A stretch of DNA of 64,000 nucleotides from Annulohypoxylon bovei var. microspora (GCA_022836615.1 MU405222.1:1-64000), one strand, 5' to 3'; counted from the stretch's first letter, positions 1 to 12,301 are shown. The notes: a model not told the origin generated them from the sequence alone. Numbers and translations are program-made.

Positions 1-187
1 CGCGCCGCGCTTACTCGGTACAAAGAGTACAAATGAGAAAGTCACTTGGGATCCACTAAAAGTGGAACGAACAGGTGCTGCGTTAACGAGACCGCCTCTT
101 TCGCATATTTCTCGCGTCGCGTTTTCATCTACCTATCAACTACTCACCATCGACTTAAGATATAGGACTTATAACGCTTAAGCCAAG

Positions 188-3100
188 ATGGGGAAGCTTA
201 TTCGTCTTGAGCTATTCAGTGCGTATCGCTTTTTTATAAAAACCTGTCATGCGCGCGACAAACTAACCATCTCAAGACTTCAAGTCCTACAAGGGACATC
301 ATATCCTTCTTTTCGGCGACTCGTACTTCACTTCTATCATCGGCCCAAATGGATCTGGTAAATCCAATTCGTATGTCCCTCACCAACCCTATCACCAGCT
401 GCCTATGCGCTTAGTGTACTAATTGGTGTAGTATGGATGCGATTTCTTTTGTCTTAGGTATTAAGTCGTCGCATCTCCGTTCTACCCACCTCAAGGATCT
501 AGTTTACCGTGGCCGAGTCCTCAAGACTTCCAAAATAAACGATGATGGTTCCGCTGCCGAACCTACTACGAATGGACATACCAACGGTCACGTTAACGGC
601 GACGACGATGATAAACCGAATCGTAGCGACCCCAAAACCGCCTGGGTCATGGCCGTATACGAAGATGACGCCGGCGATGAACAGCGGTGGAAGCGCTCCA
701 TTACGAACCAAGGCTCGAGCGAGTATCGCATCAACGACCGCGTGGTCACGGCCCTGCAATATAACGAGGCTCTCGAAACTGAAAACATTCTTATCAAAGC
801 CCGTAATTTCCTCGTCTTCCAAGGCGACGTCGAGGCGATCGCTGCCCAATCTCCCCAGGATCTCACACGTCTGATCGAGCAGATTTCGGGAAGTTTGGAA
901 TACAAACCCGAGTACGAGAAACTTCAGAGCGAAGCGGACCAGGCTGCCGAGAATACCAATTTTATGCTTCAGAGACGACGTGGTATTAATTCGGAAATTA
1001 AGCAATACCAAGAGCAGAAGCGCGAGGCAGAAAATTTTCAGAAGAAGACCGAGGAACGTGATGCTGCTATAGTCACTCATATTCTCTGGAAATTATACCA
1101 TTTTCAGCAGATTATGGACGATTCGAGCGCCAAGATCCAGGATCACCAAGAAAACCTGAAAGAATTCCGTCGCAATGTTGAAACCTTTGAGAGAAAGCTT
1201 GAGGCTGCTCGCAAGGAGCAGGCTGAGGCTGCGAAGGAGGTCCACAAAGTAGAGCGCCAGATCAAAAGGCAAGAGAAGGAGATGGAGGAGAAAGAGAATA
1301 GTCTTGTTCCTATCGAAGAAAAGGTGCAACAGACAAGCAGCCAGGCCGATACAATCCGGCACAGAATTGATTCTGTTAGGAAAGAACGCGACGAGCAGCG
1401 CAAACTAATCGCCAAGATTGAGAAAGACTTGGCTACAATTCAAAAAGCCCAGAAACAGTTCGAAGACCAATGGAAGGAGACGATGAAGAAGCAAGGCAAA
1501 GAACTGAGCGACACTGACCGGAAGGAGTACAATTCCCTTCGTGCGCAAGCTTTAACCAAGTCTTCGGAGAACCAGGTCAAACTAGAGAACCTCAATCGCC
1601 AACTCAAAACCGATGAAGTTACTGTCAATAGCATGAGAAGTAAGGTTGAGACCTATCAGGCTGCTGCGGAAAAGCTGGAGACCGAGCTAGCAGCTACTCA
1701 GGAGAGGAAGAGCGCCACCGAGATTACCGTCAAACAGCTCTCAAGCGAGATGGATGCCAAGAAGAAGGAATTCAACCAGGTCCAGTCGGAAAGGGTTAGA
1801 ACCAACCAGAGGCGAACAGAACTTGATGAGAAGCTTCAAGATGTTTTGAGAAAGTTGCTTGAGGCAGACGATGGAAGACGCCAGAACGACAAGGAGACAC
1901 GAATGAAGGAGATGGTCACCTCTCTGAAGCGCATCTACCCAGGCGTTAAAGGCAGAGTAGGAGAGTTATGCAAACCGAAACAGAAGAAATTCGACGAAGC
2001 GGTCATCACTGCTCTCGGACGAGACTTCGACTCTGTCGTAGTCGACAGTGAGAAGACTGGTGTCGAGTGTGTGCAATATCTAAAAGACCAGCGTTTCCCG
2101 CCGATGACCTTCATCCCGTTAGACAACATCAAAGTTAGCGCGGCGAACACGGCTGTTAAGGGCATTTCCGGGGCGCGACTGACGATTGATGCCATCGATT
2201 TTGACTCCTCTCTTGAGCGCGCAATGTCTTACGCTTGTGGCGGCTCGATCGTGTGCGATAGCTTAGAAATTGCGAAGCATGTTTGCTATGAGCGCAGAAT
2301 TCAGGTCAAGGCGGTGACCTTGGAAGGGTTCGTTATACACAAGGCGGGTTTGATGACTGGTGGACGAGGCCCAGAAAATAAAGGAAAGCGCCGCTTCGAA
2401 GAGCACGACGTCCAGAACCTACAGAAGATGGCAGACAAGTTTCGGGATGAGATTGACAAGCTACCCAGGGCCGATAGACGTGGTATGGCAGAGGAGACGT
2501 TGCAAAACGAGCTCGCGGGACTTGATCAACGCTTAGCATTTGCCAACAGCGAACTGACCGCTTTTAACCAAAATATTGCTAGTAAGAAAAAGGAGCTAGA
2601 ACATGTCAAACGCCAGGTGAAGGAGTGGCAGCCTAAGTTCAAGGAGGAGGACAATAAGTTCAAGAAAACGCGCACAGCGGTCGAGAAATTCAAAGTTGCC
2701 ATCGCCGAGGTGGAAGATAAGATCTTTGCCGATTTCTGCAAACGACTCGGATATTCTGATATTCGAGCTTACGAAGCACAGCAAGGAAGTTTGGAGCAAG
2801 AAGCTCACGAGAAGCGTACGCAATTCGATCTACAACGGTCGAAACTAGAGAGCAACAAGAGTTGGGAAACATCTCGATTTAACGAAACCGAGAGCAGGTT
2901 TCGTAGCCTCGAAGATCGCTTAAAACGACTCTCGCAAGATATCAAATCCTACCAAGCTGAGAAGGAAAAGATCGAGGAGGCGATGGGCAATGACCAGGAC
3001 AGCCTTGAAGCTCTGCAACAAGAGTTGGATGAATACAAAGAAGAGCTTACCAAACGGTCAGAGAAGGTCAACGCAGCCAAGTCAGAAGTCCAAAAGCGGA

Positions 3101-4231
3101 GTAAGGATATTGAGAGCAGGCAAAAGGCAATCAGTGCTCTCGAGACCGAGGTTCAGAGGAACAGCGCTGGCAAATTCGCCCTATTGAGGCGATGCAGATT
3201 AGAGCAGATCAACGTACCCCTTACCTCAGGATCTCTCGATAACCTCCCAAACCAGGACAACCTCTTACATCAAGATCCGGACGCCATGGATGTGGATGAC
3301 GGCGACGATGCCGACATGATGGGCAATGCCATGGATGATTTCGGCATTGAGGTCGACTTTGATCAATTAGATAACGATCTAAGAGATGTAAGTTGCCATG
3401 CAGAACATGTTGAATTCCAACGCTAATTTAAGCAGCCCGAGGACGAAAGCGCCGAAGATAAGCTACAAGAGAAGATCTCGTCACTTACCGCAGAGCTAGA
3501 GAAGCTAAACCCCAACATGCGAGCGATAGAACGCTTAGAGGTTGTCGAAGCACGGCTCACGGCTACTCAAAAGGACTACGATAACTCCAAAGCGGTTTAT
3601 GAGGCCGCGAAGGACGCCTTTGATGAGGTCAAGACCAAGCGATTCGAGCTATTCGACAAGGCGTTCGTCCACATCCGAGAGCAGATCTCGCACGTCTACA
3701 AGGACCTGACGCGGTCGGACCAGTACCCGCTCGGCGGCCAGGCCTACCTCGACATCGAAGAGGACACGGACAAGCCGTACCTGTCGGGGATCAAGTACCA
3801 CGCGATGCCGCCGCTCAAGCGCTTCCGAGACATGGAGCACCTGTCGGGAGGCGAGAAGACGATGGCGGCGCTCGCGCTGCTCTTCGCCATCCACAGCTAC
3901 CAGCCCAGCCCCTTCTTCGTGCTCGACGAGGTCGACGCCGCGCTCGACAACGCCAACGTCGACAAGATCAAGAACTATATCCGCGAGCACGCGGGGCCCG
4001 GCATGCAGTTCATCGTCATCAGTCTCAAGACCGGCCTCTTCCAGGACAGCGAGAGCCTCGTCGGCGTGTACAGGGACCAGGAAGTAAACAGCTCGCGAAC
4101 GCTAACCCTCGATGTAAGTCCAAGTCAAGTCATGTTACATCCACACCACTACCTACCTAGTAGTATCCTATCAGTTCACGTGAAGATCATATATACTAAC
4201 CCATCTCTCCTAGCTACGCAAATACGTGTAA
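188..4231 (+). CDS. smc1: SMC1, structural maintenance of chromosomes subunit of cohesin
   Basis: Core ATPase of the nuclear cohesin ring that holds sister chromatids together, expected to pair with SMC3. I assign five exons: 188-218, 277-370, 432-3387, 3436-4113 and 4214-4231, giving 1258 aa, the usual family length. The start at 188 gives the conserved N-terminus MGKLIRLELF with Walker A GPNGSGKS at residues 33-40. Long coiled coils flank a hinge at about 530-690 (GVKGRVGEL ... GLMTGGRG). The C-terminal head has the ABC signature LSGGEK at about 1163 and Walker B FFVLDEVDA at about 1187-1195. The tiny last exon encodes only LRKYV and the stop. Intron 3 ends in aagcag, so the acceptor may be 3432 or 3435. 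Nucleotides of about 3640-4060 are much richer in G+C than the rest of the gene. It converges with the TFIIE gene. Confidence 0.97.
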
Positions 4232-4828
4232 TACCCAAGTTCGTTCTACAGGAAAACAGGAGCTTCTACGGAAGGGGGGGCGGCGTGTCACGAGGGACGG
4301 CTTCATGATATGGGTATAATGATAAGCAGGTGCGGAGCTGGAGCTGGTGCTGGTGCTGGTGGTTTATTGGCGCACCCCAAGTCGTGGCAAAAAAAAAAAA
4401 AAACCACCCCCCACAACACCAGGCTCGTCGTACGTTACGCTATGTATGCTGAAGATACCTTTGACGGGATTCGCTTGGAGAAAGAGGAAAAAAACTCCAG
4501 ATATTTGTTTGTATTACATTTTTTCTTCGGGGGCAGTGTAGATACCACTCGCGCGCGAAAGACTTTAAGCTTTCACGTCTTGCCAGAAACCTAGAGATTC
4601 ATTGCAAAATGCGATTGTTGCTTTATAAAATAAGAAAAAAACCCTTTTTTCTTTTTTGGACGCCCGCCCGTCCGGGTCTATGTAACCTGGGAAAGACCAT
4701 GCAATGCTACCTAACGCTCCTGTATGTAGGGTATCGCGATGACGGAGGACCGCACCCCTTAATCCCCTCCCCTAACCCCCCACTTGACATTGTGCCCACG
4801 AACCTAGACGTACCACCGTCGTTCATGT
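4232..4828. other. Intergenic region between convergent smc1 and tfa1
   Basis: This stretch should hold the two 3' UTRs. It contains a short GCTGGT repeat near 4337-4362, an A run at about 4389-4402 and T/A-rich runs near 4625-4655. I see no gene in it. Confidence 0.6.
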
Positions 4829-6127
4829 TCAAACGTCCTCAAATTGCATATCGTCGTCATCTTCGCTATCACCGCCGTTAGGCGGTTCCTCAATCCTCGC
4901 CTTCTTGGACGGTCTGTCCGAAGCGGGAGTGTCCGCAGTACTAGTGGGACCGCTCGACGCGGCTCGCTTCTCACCTATAGAACTAACATTCGCGGAGATG
5001 TCTACAAACTCTTCGCCTCCACTCTCGGCATCCTCGTCGTCTTCATCGTCATCTTCCTCTGCCGCGCGTCGAGCCGCCTCCTCCTGAGACTTCTGCAGGG
5101 ACTTGTACAGCTCGTCCATCTCTTGCTGATGAGCGGCGTCATCGGTAGAGGCGTCCGGCTTCTTAGCATCGGTGTCGTCGGTCTTAGCCGCCGCGTTAGA
5201 TTTAGAGTTTCCAGCATATGATATGCCGCTAACGGTGCTGGTCATATGCCAAGCGGGCAGGGCATTCATCTGAGCAACTGCCTCCTTCTTGAGACGTTCA
5301 GCCTCCTTCTCGGCTTCGGTAGGGCCGTCCATGTCGGTAATGTCGATGAGGATATTCTGAGGGCCGATATTTGCCATACCCTTGACGGAGGTGGGTTTGG
5401 CGTCTGGGAGGGCGACCGACTCGGCGGCTTCGTTACCTTTCGGACGCACAACGGGAAGTGATGCGGCACGCGCAGTATCGAAGTCGAACTCGGGGATGGT
5501 AACTTGGTCAAGCTTCGGTAGGATGTCGAGGATAAACTTGAGCTGATTATTCAATCGAGTAGACAATTCATGGCCACCCGCTTGTCGCTCGGGATCAAAA
5601 TCTAGGATACTGCCGCATTTGTGACACTTGAAACCTCTCATAGGGTCCATGCTGTCGAGAACTTCCATCTGGGTCCATTCCGATCCACAACGCTTGCAAA
5701 AGTACATCTTTTTCTCTGACTGAGGTACAGAATCTCCCTGTACTTTCTTGTCGAGCATGAAAGTTCTATACTTGATCGCGTCGATGGCTTGTCGATAATC
5801 GATATAATAGTAAGTTCGGGTAACCGGTTTCTCCTTACCCGCTACCAGCTCTGGGCGGGAATGACTATATATCAATAGCGATCAGTTCTGATAGATAAAC
5901 AGTGAGTTATTGAGATAGACATACGAGCGCAGGATGTGATCTTCTCTGAGCCTGCTGTAGACTTTGTTGAGGTCTTTCGCATTCAATGCCATCAGATAAG
6001 ATAAGTCACTATCCTTAACGGTGGTATGGAGGACGAGGGCATCGACAACGAGAATCAATCTTCTCTCGTCGGGCCCTGTGTAGAAGGCGCGCGCGACGGT
6101 GCGCACCAGATTTTGGGCTAAATCCAT
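4829..6127 (-). CDS. tfa1: Transcription initiation factor IIE, alpha subunit (Tfa1)
   Basis: Large subunit of TFIIE, which recruits and regulates TFIIH at RNA polymerase II promoters. Two exons, 6127-5925 and 5864-4829, flank a 60-nt intron with a GTATGT donor and TATAG acceptor; joining them gives 412 aa and the sequence RSHSRPELVAGKEK across the junction. Residues 1 to about 90 form the winged-helix region and run into TYYYIDYRQAIDAIKYR. A zinc ribbon follows, with cysteines at about 124, 127, 148 and 151 (CKRC ... CHKC). The C-terminal half is low complexity and ends in an acidic tail (GGDSEDDDDMQFEDV), as in other fungal TFIIE alpha proteins. It is divergent from the DNA polymerase gene, sharing about 1.1 kb of upstream DNA. 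Confidence 0.95.
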
Positions 6128-7232
6128 AGTGATGATGGATGATGATGTAAATGTAGACAGACGGGCGCAAGAGAAGTCGGTATTGCTGATGCTGGTGTAG
6201 AAGTCGAGGTTGAGGTAAGAAACAAAGAAATGTCGAACGATAGGTGGTGGGCGGATTATAGCGGCAAAACCGTGGTACCTTTTTGAAAAAGGACTTAGAA
6301 GGCGGCTTCCATCGTTTTGTTAGCTGTTGACTTGCACACGGTCGACGCTGAATCGGATTATGGTTGACAAAGCGAAAGGCTATGCGACGTTCCGTTAAGG
6401 ACGAAGGCCACGACTACAAATCGGCATGCTGAGTTAGAATCGCATCGACCAGAACAAGAAAAGTCGCGTTAATCTTATCCAAATTTTGTACTAGTCTAAA
6501 TCAGAATTCGAATAGAGATGTCCTTAATCCTGGCGGCGTTGTACTTTCTGAACGAATGATGATGAGGTCGAAGTTTGGTTTGACAATTGGAACAATTCGA
6601 AATCGAATAACCTTACTAATAATTAGCCTAGCCTTGTAGGTACATCCAGCTGCTCCCCGGTAGTGACCCACCTAACCTTAATATAAGTTCCGGTCCTTTC
6701 TTTGTCCGGTTCCGATATTTTTATTTTAATCCGGGGTCGTATACTTAAATTGACGTCATATATCTAGATTTATTCTATTAGAAGGTACAAAGCAAACGCT
6801 ATTATTCTTCAACTGATAATGGCGAGGCTAAAAGGATGTGATGTCTATGCGTAGTGCTGGAAGGCATCTACATATATTTAATATATGTAGTACCTTAGGT
6901 GGGTAGGTATCTATGTAGGCAAATTCTAGTCTACATGTCAAATGCGACACCTTGACGTTCTATCGTAAAACATTAATCAAACGCCTCTTCTAATTATCAC
7001 CGAATTTATTTCTTTGACCAAATTTTTATGATAATTGAGCATTGAGGTTTAATCGCGAAGTATTCAATCGAGTACCAAGTCTTCATCCTGAGAATTCACT
7101 TTTTGGTTTAATATATTATCACTCATCGCTCATAGCCGAACGCATACGTTACATCGTTACATGCAAACGAGGCATGTCTTGGTAGTGGGTGTGCCACCAA
7201 AAGGCTGTATCAGGGTCAAGACGTAAATAACA
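6128..7232. other. Divergent intergenic region, tfa1 / DNA polymerase X
   Basis: About 1.1 kb of AT-rich DNA that must contain both promoters. It carries motifs of the TAGGTGGGTAGGTATC type around 6895-6910 and several short A/T palindromes (for example near 6868-6890). No coding signal or RNA gene was seen. Confidence 0.5.
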
Positions 7233-9147
7233 ATGCCTCTTGAATTCCCCATCATTTATCTACTGCCTACTCATATTGACCCCGATGAGTTACCAGAGTG
7301 GGAATGTAAAATACCTACCATAACGTACGATATCCACGAGGCAGAGGTCATAGTGGGGAAGATATCAAACAAAGAACGAGCAAAATTCGAACTGAGGCGC
7401 AAAAAGATTCTAACTGAAGATATTCCTTCAGTATCGGTCTCCCTCCCTAGCTCGGACGCTCAGGCTGGAAATGATCATCCACCGCTAAAGCGGAGGAAAC
7501 TCTCGAGTTCATCGTCGCCGGAGCCCACACGTGGTCCTAAGCAAACGAGAATCTCCGGTAGAGATGAGAGCCTCGACGACAGTCCGGACGCTCATGTCCC
7601 GGTCGATCAGAAGGACCAGAGGTTGAAAAATGTTGACGCGGAAGATGATAAATCTATCGTCAAAGTTGTCAAGCTGTCCTGGTTTGTCGACTGTTTAGCT
7701 CAAGAGTCCGTCCTGCCGATAGATGACTATCTAATATATCAAGGCCATAAGACGCAAAGTGTGACCAGCGAGCCTCCGCTAAATCCCGATGATGTCCTCG
7801 AGCGCGCGAGGCATCAAGGCGAGAACAATCGACCAACTTCAAAAGGGGAATCATCGCAACATTCACGCACCTCGGGTCATGTGAAGCTCCCTAGCCTAGT
7901 CCAGGAGTCGACATCAGAACATGAACACCGCTCACACATGCCCCCGATTCCGGAGTACCTACATACTTTCTACTCTTGTCAACGTCCAACCCCGTTTAAT
8001 CCACCTAACGAATCTTTTATCGAAGAGTTATATAAGGTTCGAACACTTAGACAACTCAAGAATGATGAAATAGGTGTCAGAGCCTACTCCACAAGTATTG
8101 CTTCTCTATCAGCTTATCCCTATCTCATTTCTCAACCAGCTGGTATGTGATCTATATGAATTTTGTATATAGATCAACTTTATCTAACTTTAGAATCCAG
8201 AAGTTGCAAGACTTCCTGGTTGTAGTGATAAGATCGCCGAACTATATCGACAATGGAAGGCAAATGGCCGTCTAAAAGAGGTCGAAGAAGCTAAAGCGGA
8301 TCCGAAGATGTCTGTGCTACAAGAGTTCTACGGCATATGGGGCGTTGCAGCGACGACCTCCCAGGAATTCTACAAGAAAGGGTGGCGGGATTGTGACGAC
8401 ATCATTCAATGTGGATGGGATAGCTTATCACGAGTCCAACAGATCGGTCTCAAGTACTACGACGAATTGCAGGAGAAGGTCCCCCGCCGCGAAGTCGAAA
8501 AAATCGGACAGACCATTCTAAGCCACACTAATAAGCTTCGCAAGGGCTTCCAGATGGTTATCGTGGGCAGCTACCGGAGAGGAAAGATGGAAAGCGGCGA
8601 CGTCGATATAATTCTCAGCCACCCAGACGGAGCCGCCACCTCGAACTTTATCGTGGATATTGTTAATAGTCTCGAGAAGGAAAACTACATCACTCACACA
8701 CTGACCATGAGCACGAGGAACAGCGAGAGAGGGCAAACCCCGGTGGCGTGGAAAGGACCGGGCCGCAAAGCAGGCGCTGGGGCCGATACGCTTGACAAGG
8801 CGCTTGTGGTGTGGCAGAATCCCCGCTGGAATAAGGACGCGTCGTCAAAGAATCCTCATCCTCATCGCAGGGTCGACATAATCATTAGCCCCTGGGCGAC
8901 GGCTGGTTGTGCAGTTATTGGCTGGACCGGCGGTATCACATTCGAGAGAGACCTAAGGCGATATTGCAAGCATGCAAAGGGCCTGAGGTTTGACAGCAGT
9001 GGTGTTCGCAGCCGAACAGACGGCAGTTGGGTGGACCTCGAGAGCGATGAGAACGGCCCGGCACCGGATATGCTAACCGCGGAGAAGAGAGTCTTCGAGC
9101 GGTTAGGCCTAGAATGGCGCCCACCAGAAGAGAGGTGTACGGGATGA
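7233..9147 (+). CDS. pol4: Family-X DNA polymerase (fungal Pol4, lambda/mu-like)
   Basis: Repair polymerase for gap filling in non-homologous end joining and base-excision repair, acting in the nucleus. Exons 7233-8142 and 8201-9147 join in frame (GTATGT donor, CCAG acceptor) to give 618 aa. An N-terminal BRCT region covers about residues 1-170, with the hydrophobic end VVKLSWFVDCL. It is followed by a variable linker, an 8-kDa/helix-hairpin-helix part (RLPGCSDKIAELY) at about 305, and the polymerase core. Catalytic motifs are GSYRRGK at about 426, DVD at 437-439 and a third aspartate at about 529 in RRVDIIISPW. The GWTGG motif corresponds to the sugar-selecting loop. The ATG at 7233 has a good context (aacaATGCC). 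Lambda versus mu identity cannot be settled by eye. Confidence 0.93.
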
Positions 9148-9628
9148 TTCGCTCCTGATAAGCAAATGGCGAATCTCACTATATCCTGCTGGTTAACTAC
9201 CTACCTAACACTTTGTATTGCGTATGAGAAATAGGATAACGATATGCACCATATCACCCCGATTATATTGTCATATCTGGTGACTTATTTCCAGATGGTT
9301 AATCTGCCTTGATTTCCACAAAAGTGAATAGAACTGGATTGCTGTATATCTCTGGAAAACGAAAGATAACCGATCCACTTTTCAGTCTTTCCATACAACC
9401 TCATGCAACCTCATTCAAAAAGGCTCCGCCTTTCCTGTCATAATATACATAACCTCGTCTTTACTGTCGTCAAGTAACAAGAACCAGGCGCTACCTAACC
9501 TAGATTCCAATAAACTAGTAAGCATATGCGAGCATAAATCCGGTATCATAAATCCCACCCTACCCCTGCCCTAACCATATCCCCATTCCCATCCCCATTC
9601 CCATCCCCACCCTCATCATCACCCTCAC
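9148..9628. other. Convergent intergenic region with CCCATT/CCCC repeats
   Basis: Holds the 3' ends of the polymerase and hydrolase genes. A degenerate pyrimidine repeat (CCCATTCCCATC units) lies at about 9575-9612, just before the stop codon of the hydrolase. No other feature was seen. Confidence 0.5.
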
Positions 9629-10734
9629 CTATAACTTCGCCTCCGGCGCCCCCATCCCCACCTCGTTCCCATCACACCTCTCCAATATCCAATCGCCCAC
9701 ATCGCAGTAAAACTCCTCCTTGCCGGGCTCCGCGTGTATCTGGTGGAACCAGCCCTCGTACGGCTTGAACGTGCCGTCCTCGAACTTCTGCCCGTCCCAC
9801 CACCCCTTGACCTTGTCGAAGCTCGTGACCATGTCGGCGGTGCCGTGCGCCAAAAATACAGACTTTACACGCGGGCGCAGCACCACCTTGCCCGCCGACA
9901 GCGACTCGGCGCGGTCGATCATGCCGGAGAGCCCCTCGAGCGTGCCCGTGTTGTGCATGAGCGGGTCGTCCGCGATGCTCGCCTGCACCTCCGGGTCCCG
10001 GCACAGGTGCTCCGTGGGCACCGGCCGGACGAGGTGGAAGTTCGGCACGACGTGCGCGGCGATGCGGCCGCTCTGCGGAGGTTATCAGTTTCAGGGATTC
10101 TCGCTTCCGTAGTGCTCATACGTATATATATGCACGTGAGCACAAGAACAACTTACAGCGACGGTCAGCCACGAGGGCTGGACCTCGGGCGCGAAGCCCA
10201 AGAACGGGGCCTCGAGGACCCAGCCCCGGACCCGAGCGATGATGCCGTCGTACTCGGACGTGCTCGCGAAGGTAAGCACCTCGCCGCCGCCCATCGAGTG
10301 GCCGAGCACGAACACGGGGACGTCGTCGCCGTCGCTCAGGACCTGGGTGCGGATGAAGGCGGCGATGTCGGCCAGCACGGTGGCCGTGGGGCCCGAGCGG
10401 CCCCTGTCGGCGGGCCGCCGCACGCTGCGGCCCCAGCCGCGCTGGTCGAAGCCGTACACGGCGAGGCCGCGCCGCGCAAGCGCGCTGGCGAAGTCGGAGT
10501 ACCGGTCTATGTGGTCGCTGAACCCGTGGACGAGGACGAGCTTGGCTTTGGGCGGGCTCGATGGCTAAGGTTCGGTGTTAGTAGGTTCGTGGATGTATAG
10601 GTAGTTACTTGCCGAGGTAGAGGTAGGTATAGGGGAGTATGTTGAAGAGGCGTGTAACTTACGAACCACGATTTGGTGTGCAGGCTCACGTCATCGACCT
10701 GAAAGGCGCCCTCTACGACTCTTATGTCTTCCAT
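9629..10734 (-). CDS. Alpha/beta hydrolase, monoglyceride-lipase-like (Yju3 type)
   Basis: Predicted serine hydrolase that cleaves monoacylglycerols or related esters. Three exons (10734-10663, 10564-10157, 10072-9629) give 307 aa, close to the family size. The oxyanion segment is VLVHGFSDH at about 35-42, the nucleophile elbow is GHSMGG with Ser114, the acid is Asp240 in HGTADMV, and the base is His270 or His273 in WFHQIHAEP. YGFDQRGWGRS matches the lipase family's fold-defining strand. No signal peptide or membrane segment is visible, suggesting a cytosolic or lipid-droplet enzyme. Coding DNA is strongly G+C-rich compared with its flanks, which creates long spurious antisense ORFs. Substrate assignment is by family only. 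Confidence 0.88.
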
Positions 10735-11157
10735 TTTGAGTCGGAGTCGATGACGAAGAGTATATGATCGAATTAGGAGGATAAATTTAATGAGATTGAT
10801 AGTTGGTAGTAAGATGACGTGTTTGTGTGTTTCATATGTGTATCGTTGCTCTGTGTCGTGATGATATAGACTATGATATCTAATAGCTACTAACTATAGA
10901 CTGGAGATATATATGAGAATTTAAGAGGAAAAACGTCGTTGAGTAAGTATAGTTTTAACAAAAGCTTGCGTATGACGGGGTCGTATTTCCTCGAATGAGA
11001 GTCGATCACAAAGGATCCTACCTGGCTTTTTCTATAGACTCGCCGAGGTAAGATGAAATGTGTGAATTATGAAGCTAAGCTAAAGAAGCTAATGTACCCC
11101 GGTCCAAGTTCGGGGTGGCCTACGAACTGGAAAGGGGTACCTGTCTAGGTACCTAGC
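10735..11157. other. Intergenic region upstream of the hydrolase, before the transposon island
   Basis: Probable promoter of the hydrolase, AT-rich, ending with a GTCTAGGTACCTAGC motif directly before the transposon boundary. No gene was seen. Confidence 0.45.
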
Positions 11158-11162
11158 TTCTA
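11158..11162. repeat. Left candidate target-site duplication TTCTA of the outer transposon
   Basis: Identical pentamer abuts both outer inverted repeats. A TA-only duplication is an alternative reading if the repeats are taken to start at TGGAGG. Confidence 0.55.
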
Positions 11163-11190
11163 TATGGAGGCCCGTTCGTACAACTGTGCA
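11163..11190 (+). repeat. Left 28-bp terminal inverted repeat
   Basis: Begins TATGGAGGCC and ends CAACTGTGCA. It matches the minus-strand reading of 18451-18478 at 27 of 28 positions. Confidence 0.8.
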
Positions 11191-11321
11191 TTTTCAATTT
11201 TTAGTTTTTAATTTTACCTAAAAGGGTAAGGTGTATCTTGATCGCGCGAAATTTATCTACTTCAAATTTAAAAAAAGAATACTTATATAACATATGGATA
11301 TTTACGTAACGAAAAGATGTT

Positions 11322-11420
11322 ATTAAATATATATATATACGTATAAATATATGTATATACGTATAAATATGTGTATATACGTATACATATATGTATATAA
11401 ATATATATATATATATAAAC
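11322..11420. repeat. AT-rich tandem repeat with ATACGTATAAATAT units
   Basis: Alternating TATA dinucleotides with repeated ACGTATAAATATATGTAT-like units. It lies inside the left arm of the outer transposon and just before the tRNA-like segment. Confidence 0.8.
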
Positions 11421-11496
11421 GCGAAACCACCCGTTCAAATGGTATAATATCCCGAGTTTAGCCGGAGGTTTATGGTTCGATTCCTCGATCACCCAT
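11421..11496 (+). other. Degenerate tRNA-like (pol III promoter-like) segment
   Basis: A B-box-like GGTTCGATTCC occurs at 11474-11484, preceded about 35 bases upstream by an A-box-like stretch (GTTCAAATGGTATAA) and followed by CACCCA and a long T run, which would act as a pol III terminator. The acceptor arms do not pair convincingly. I read it as a tRNA relic or SINE-type head rather than a working tRNA. Confidence 0.3.
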
Positions 11497-11895
11497 TTTT
11501 CTTTTTTTTTATCGACGAAAAAAACACTGGTTTAACTACCCATTGGGTCACCCGTAACCCTTTCTTTAACGCCTTAACCACCTTTTCAAAGGTTGCTTAA
11601 TCACTTAAATTAAAGGTCCTTTTTATGTGTGTTAAATTAAAAGGAATCAATTTAGTAAGCACCTTAAGTAATCACTTTTCCACCCACCTGGTCCATGCGC
11701 GAAAGCCAGCTTTTTGTTTTTTAAAAAATTACCTTTTCGCGAACGGGCCACCTCAAAAGCTGAGACTGCTTGATTTGATTGGTAAAAAAGTGAAAATTAA
11801 ACCCACTCTTAAAACGATGCACCCAATCAATTGTTATAGCGGAGATCCGGGATTATCGCGATAAGAGATTTTGATAAGGACCACCTTCGCAAATA

Positions 11896-12084
11896 GCGTC
11901 AGGAAAAGTGCAGACAGTGCAGGTATACAGTATCTCGCACGTTCCAAAAGCTATCCCCTGATTATCTAATTACCATTATTGCCAGCCATATTTCGTGTAA
12001 GTTACCTCAAGAGGTAGTGCAAAGGATATATAACATACAGTGTTCTGGACTGTGTACACCCACTGTCTGCACTTTTCCTAACGC
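11896..12084. repeat. 189-bp inverted-repeat unit (MITE-like)
   Basis: The 36-bp arms 11896-11931 and 12049-12084 are inverted copies matching at 31 of 36 positions, with a perfect core AGGAAAAGTGCAGACAGTG. The loop of about 117 bp has no ORF. The right arm ends exactly where the retrotransposon LTR begins. No clean target duplication of its own is visible. Confidence 0.7.
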
Positions 12085-12301
12085 TGTGCGTCCGAGCCTC
12101 CTAATTGTACGGAATATCGTCTATGTGTAATAGACGTTATTCTGTACTGGTAAGGGTAAACTCGTATGATCAATTGTTGATTAATCTAGGTTTCATAACT
12201 AGCTAGATTTACACGCGATCTGAGGTTATCTCAGCAGCCCACGCTTGCCACCGCAGGTGGTCCAAGCGTTGCTGCGGAAACCCTCAGATCGGGGATCCAC
12301 A
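12085..12301 (-). repeat. 3' LTR of the Ty3/Gypsy element (left on + strand)
   Basis: 217 bp, identical by eye to 17574-17790. It contains a long imperfect hairpin at 12217-12290. Confidence 0.95.

Noticed and set aside
499..1080. 193-codon minus-strand ORF opposite smc1
   Set aside because: Fully inside a conserved SMC exon; hydrophobic shadow translation.
9734..10600. 288-codon + strand ORF opposite the hydrolase
   Set aside because: It is antisense to three exons with clear lipase motifs. The length comes from high G+C content, and the translation is Arg/Ala/Gly-rich without motifs.
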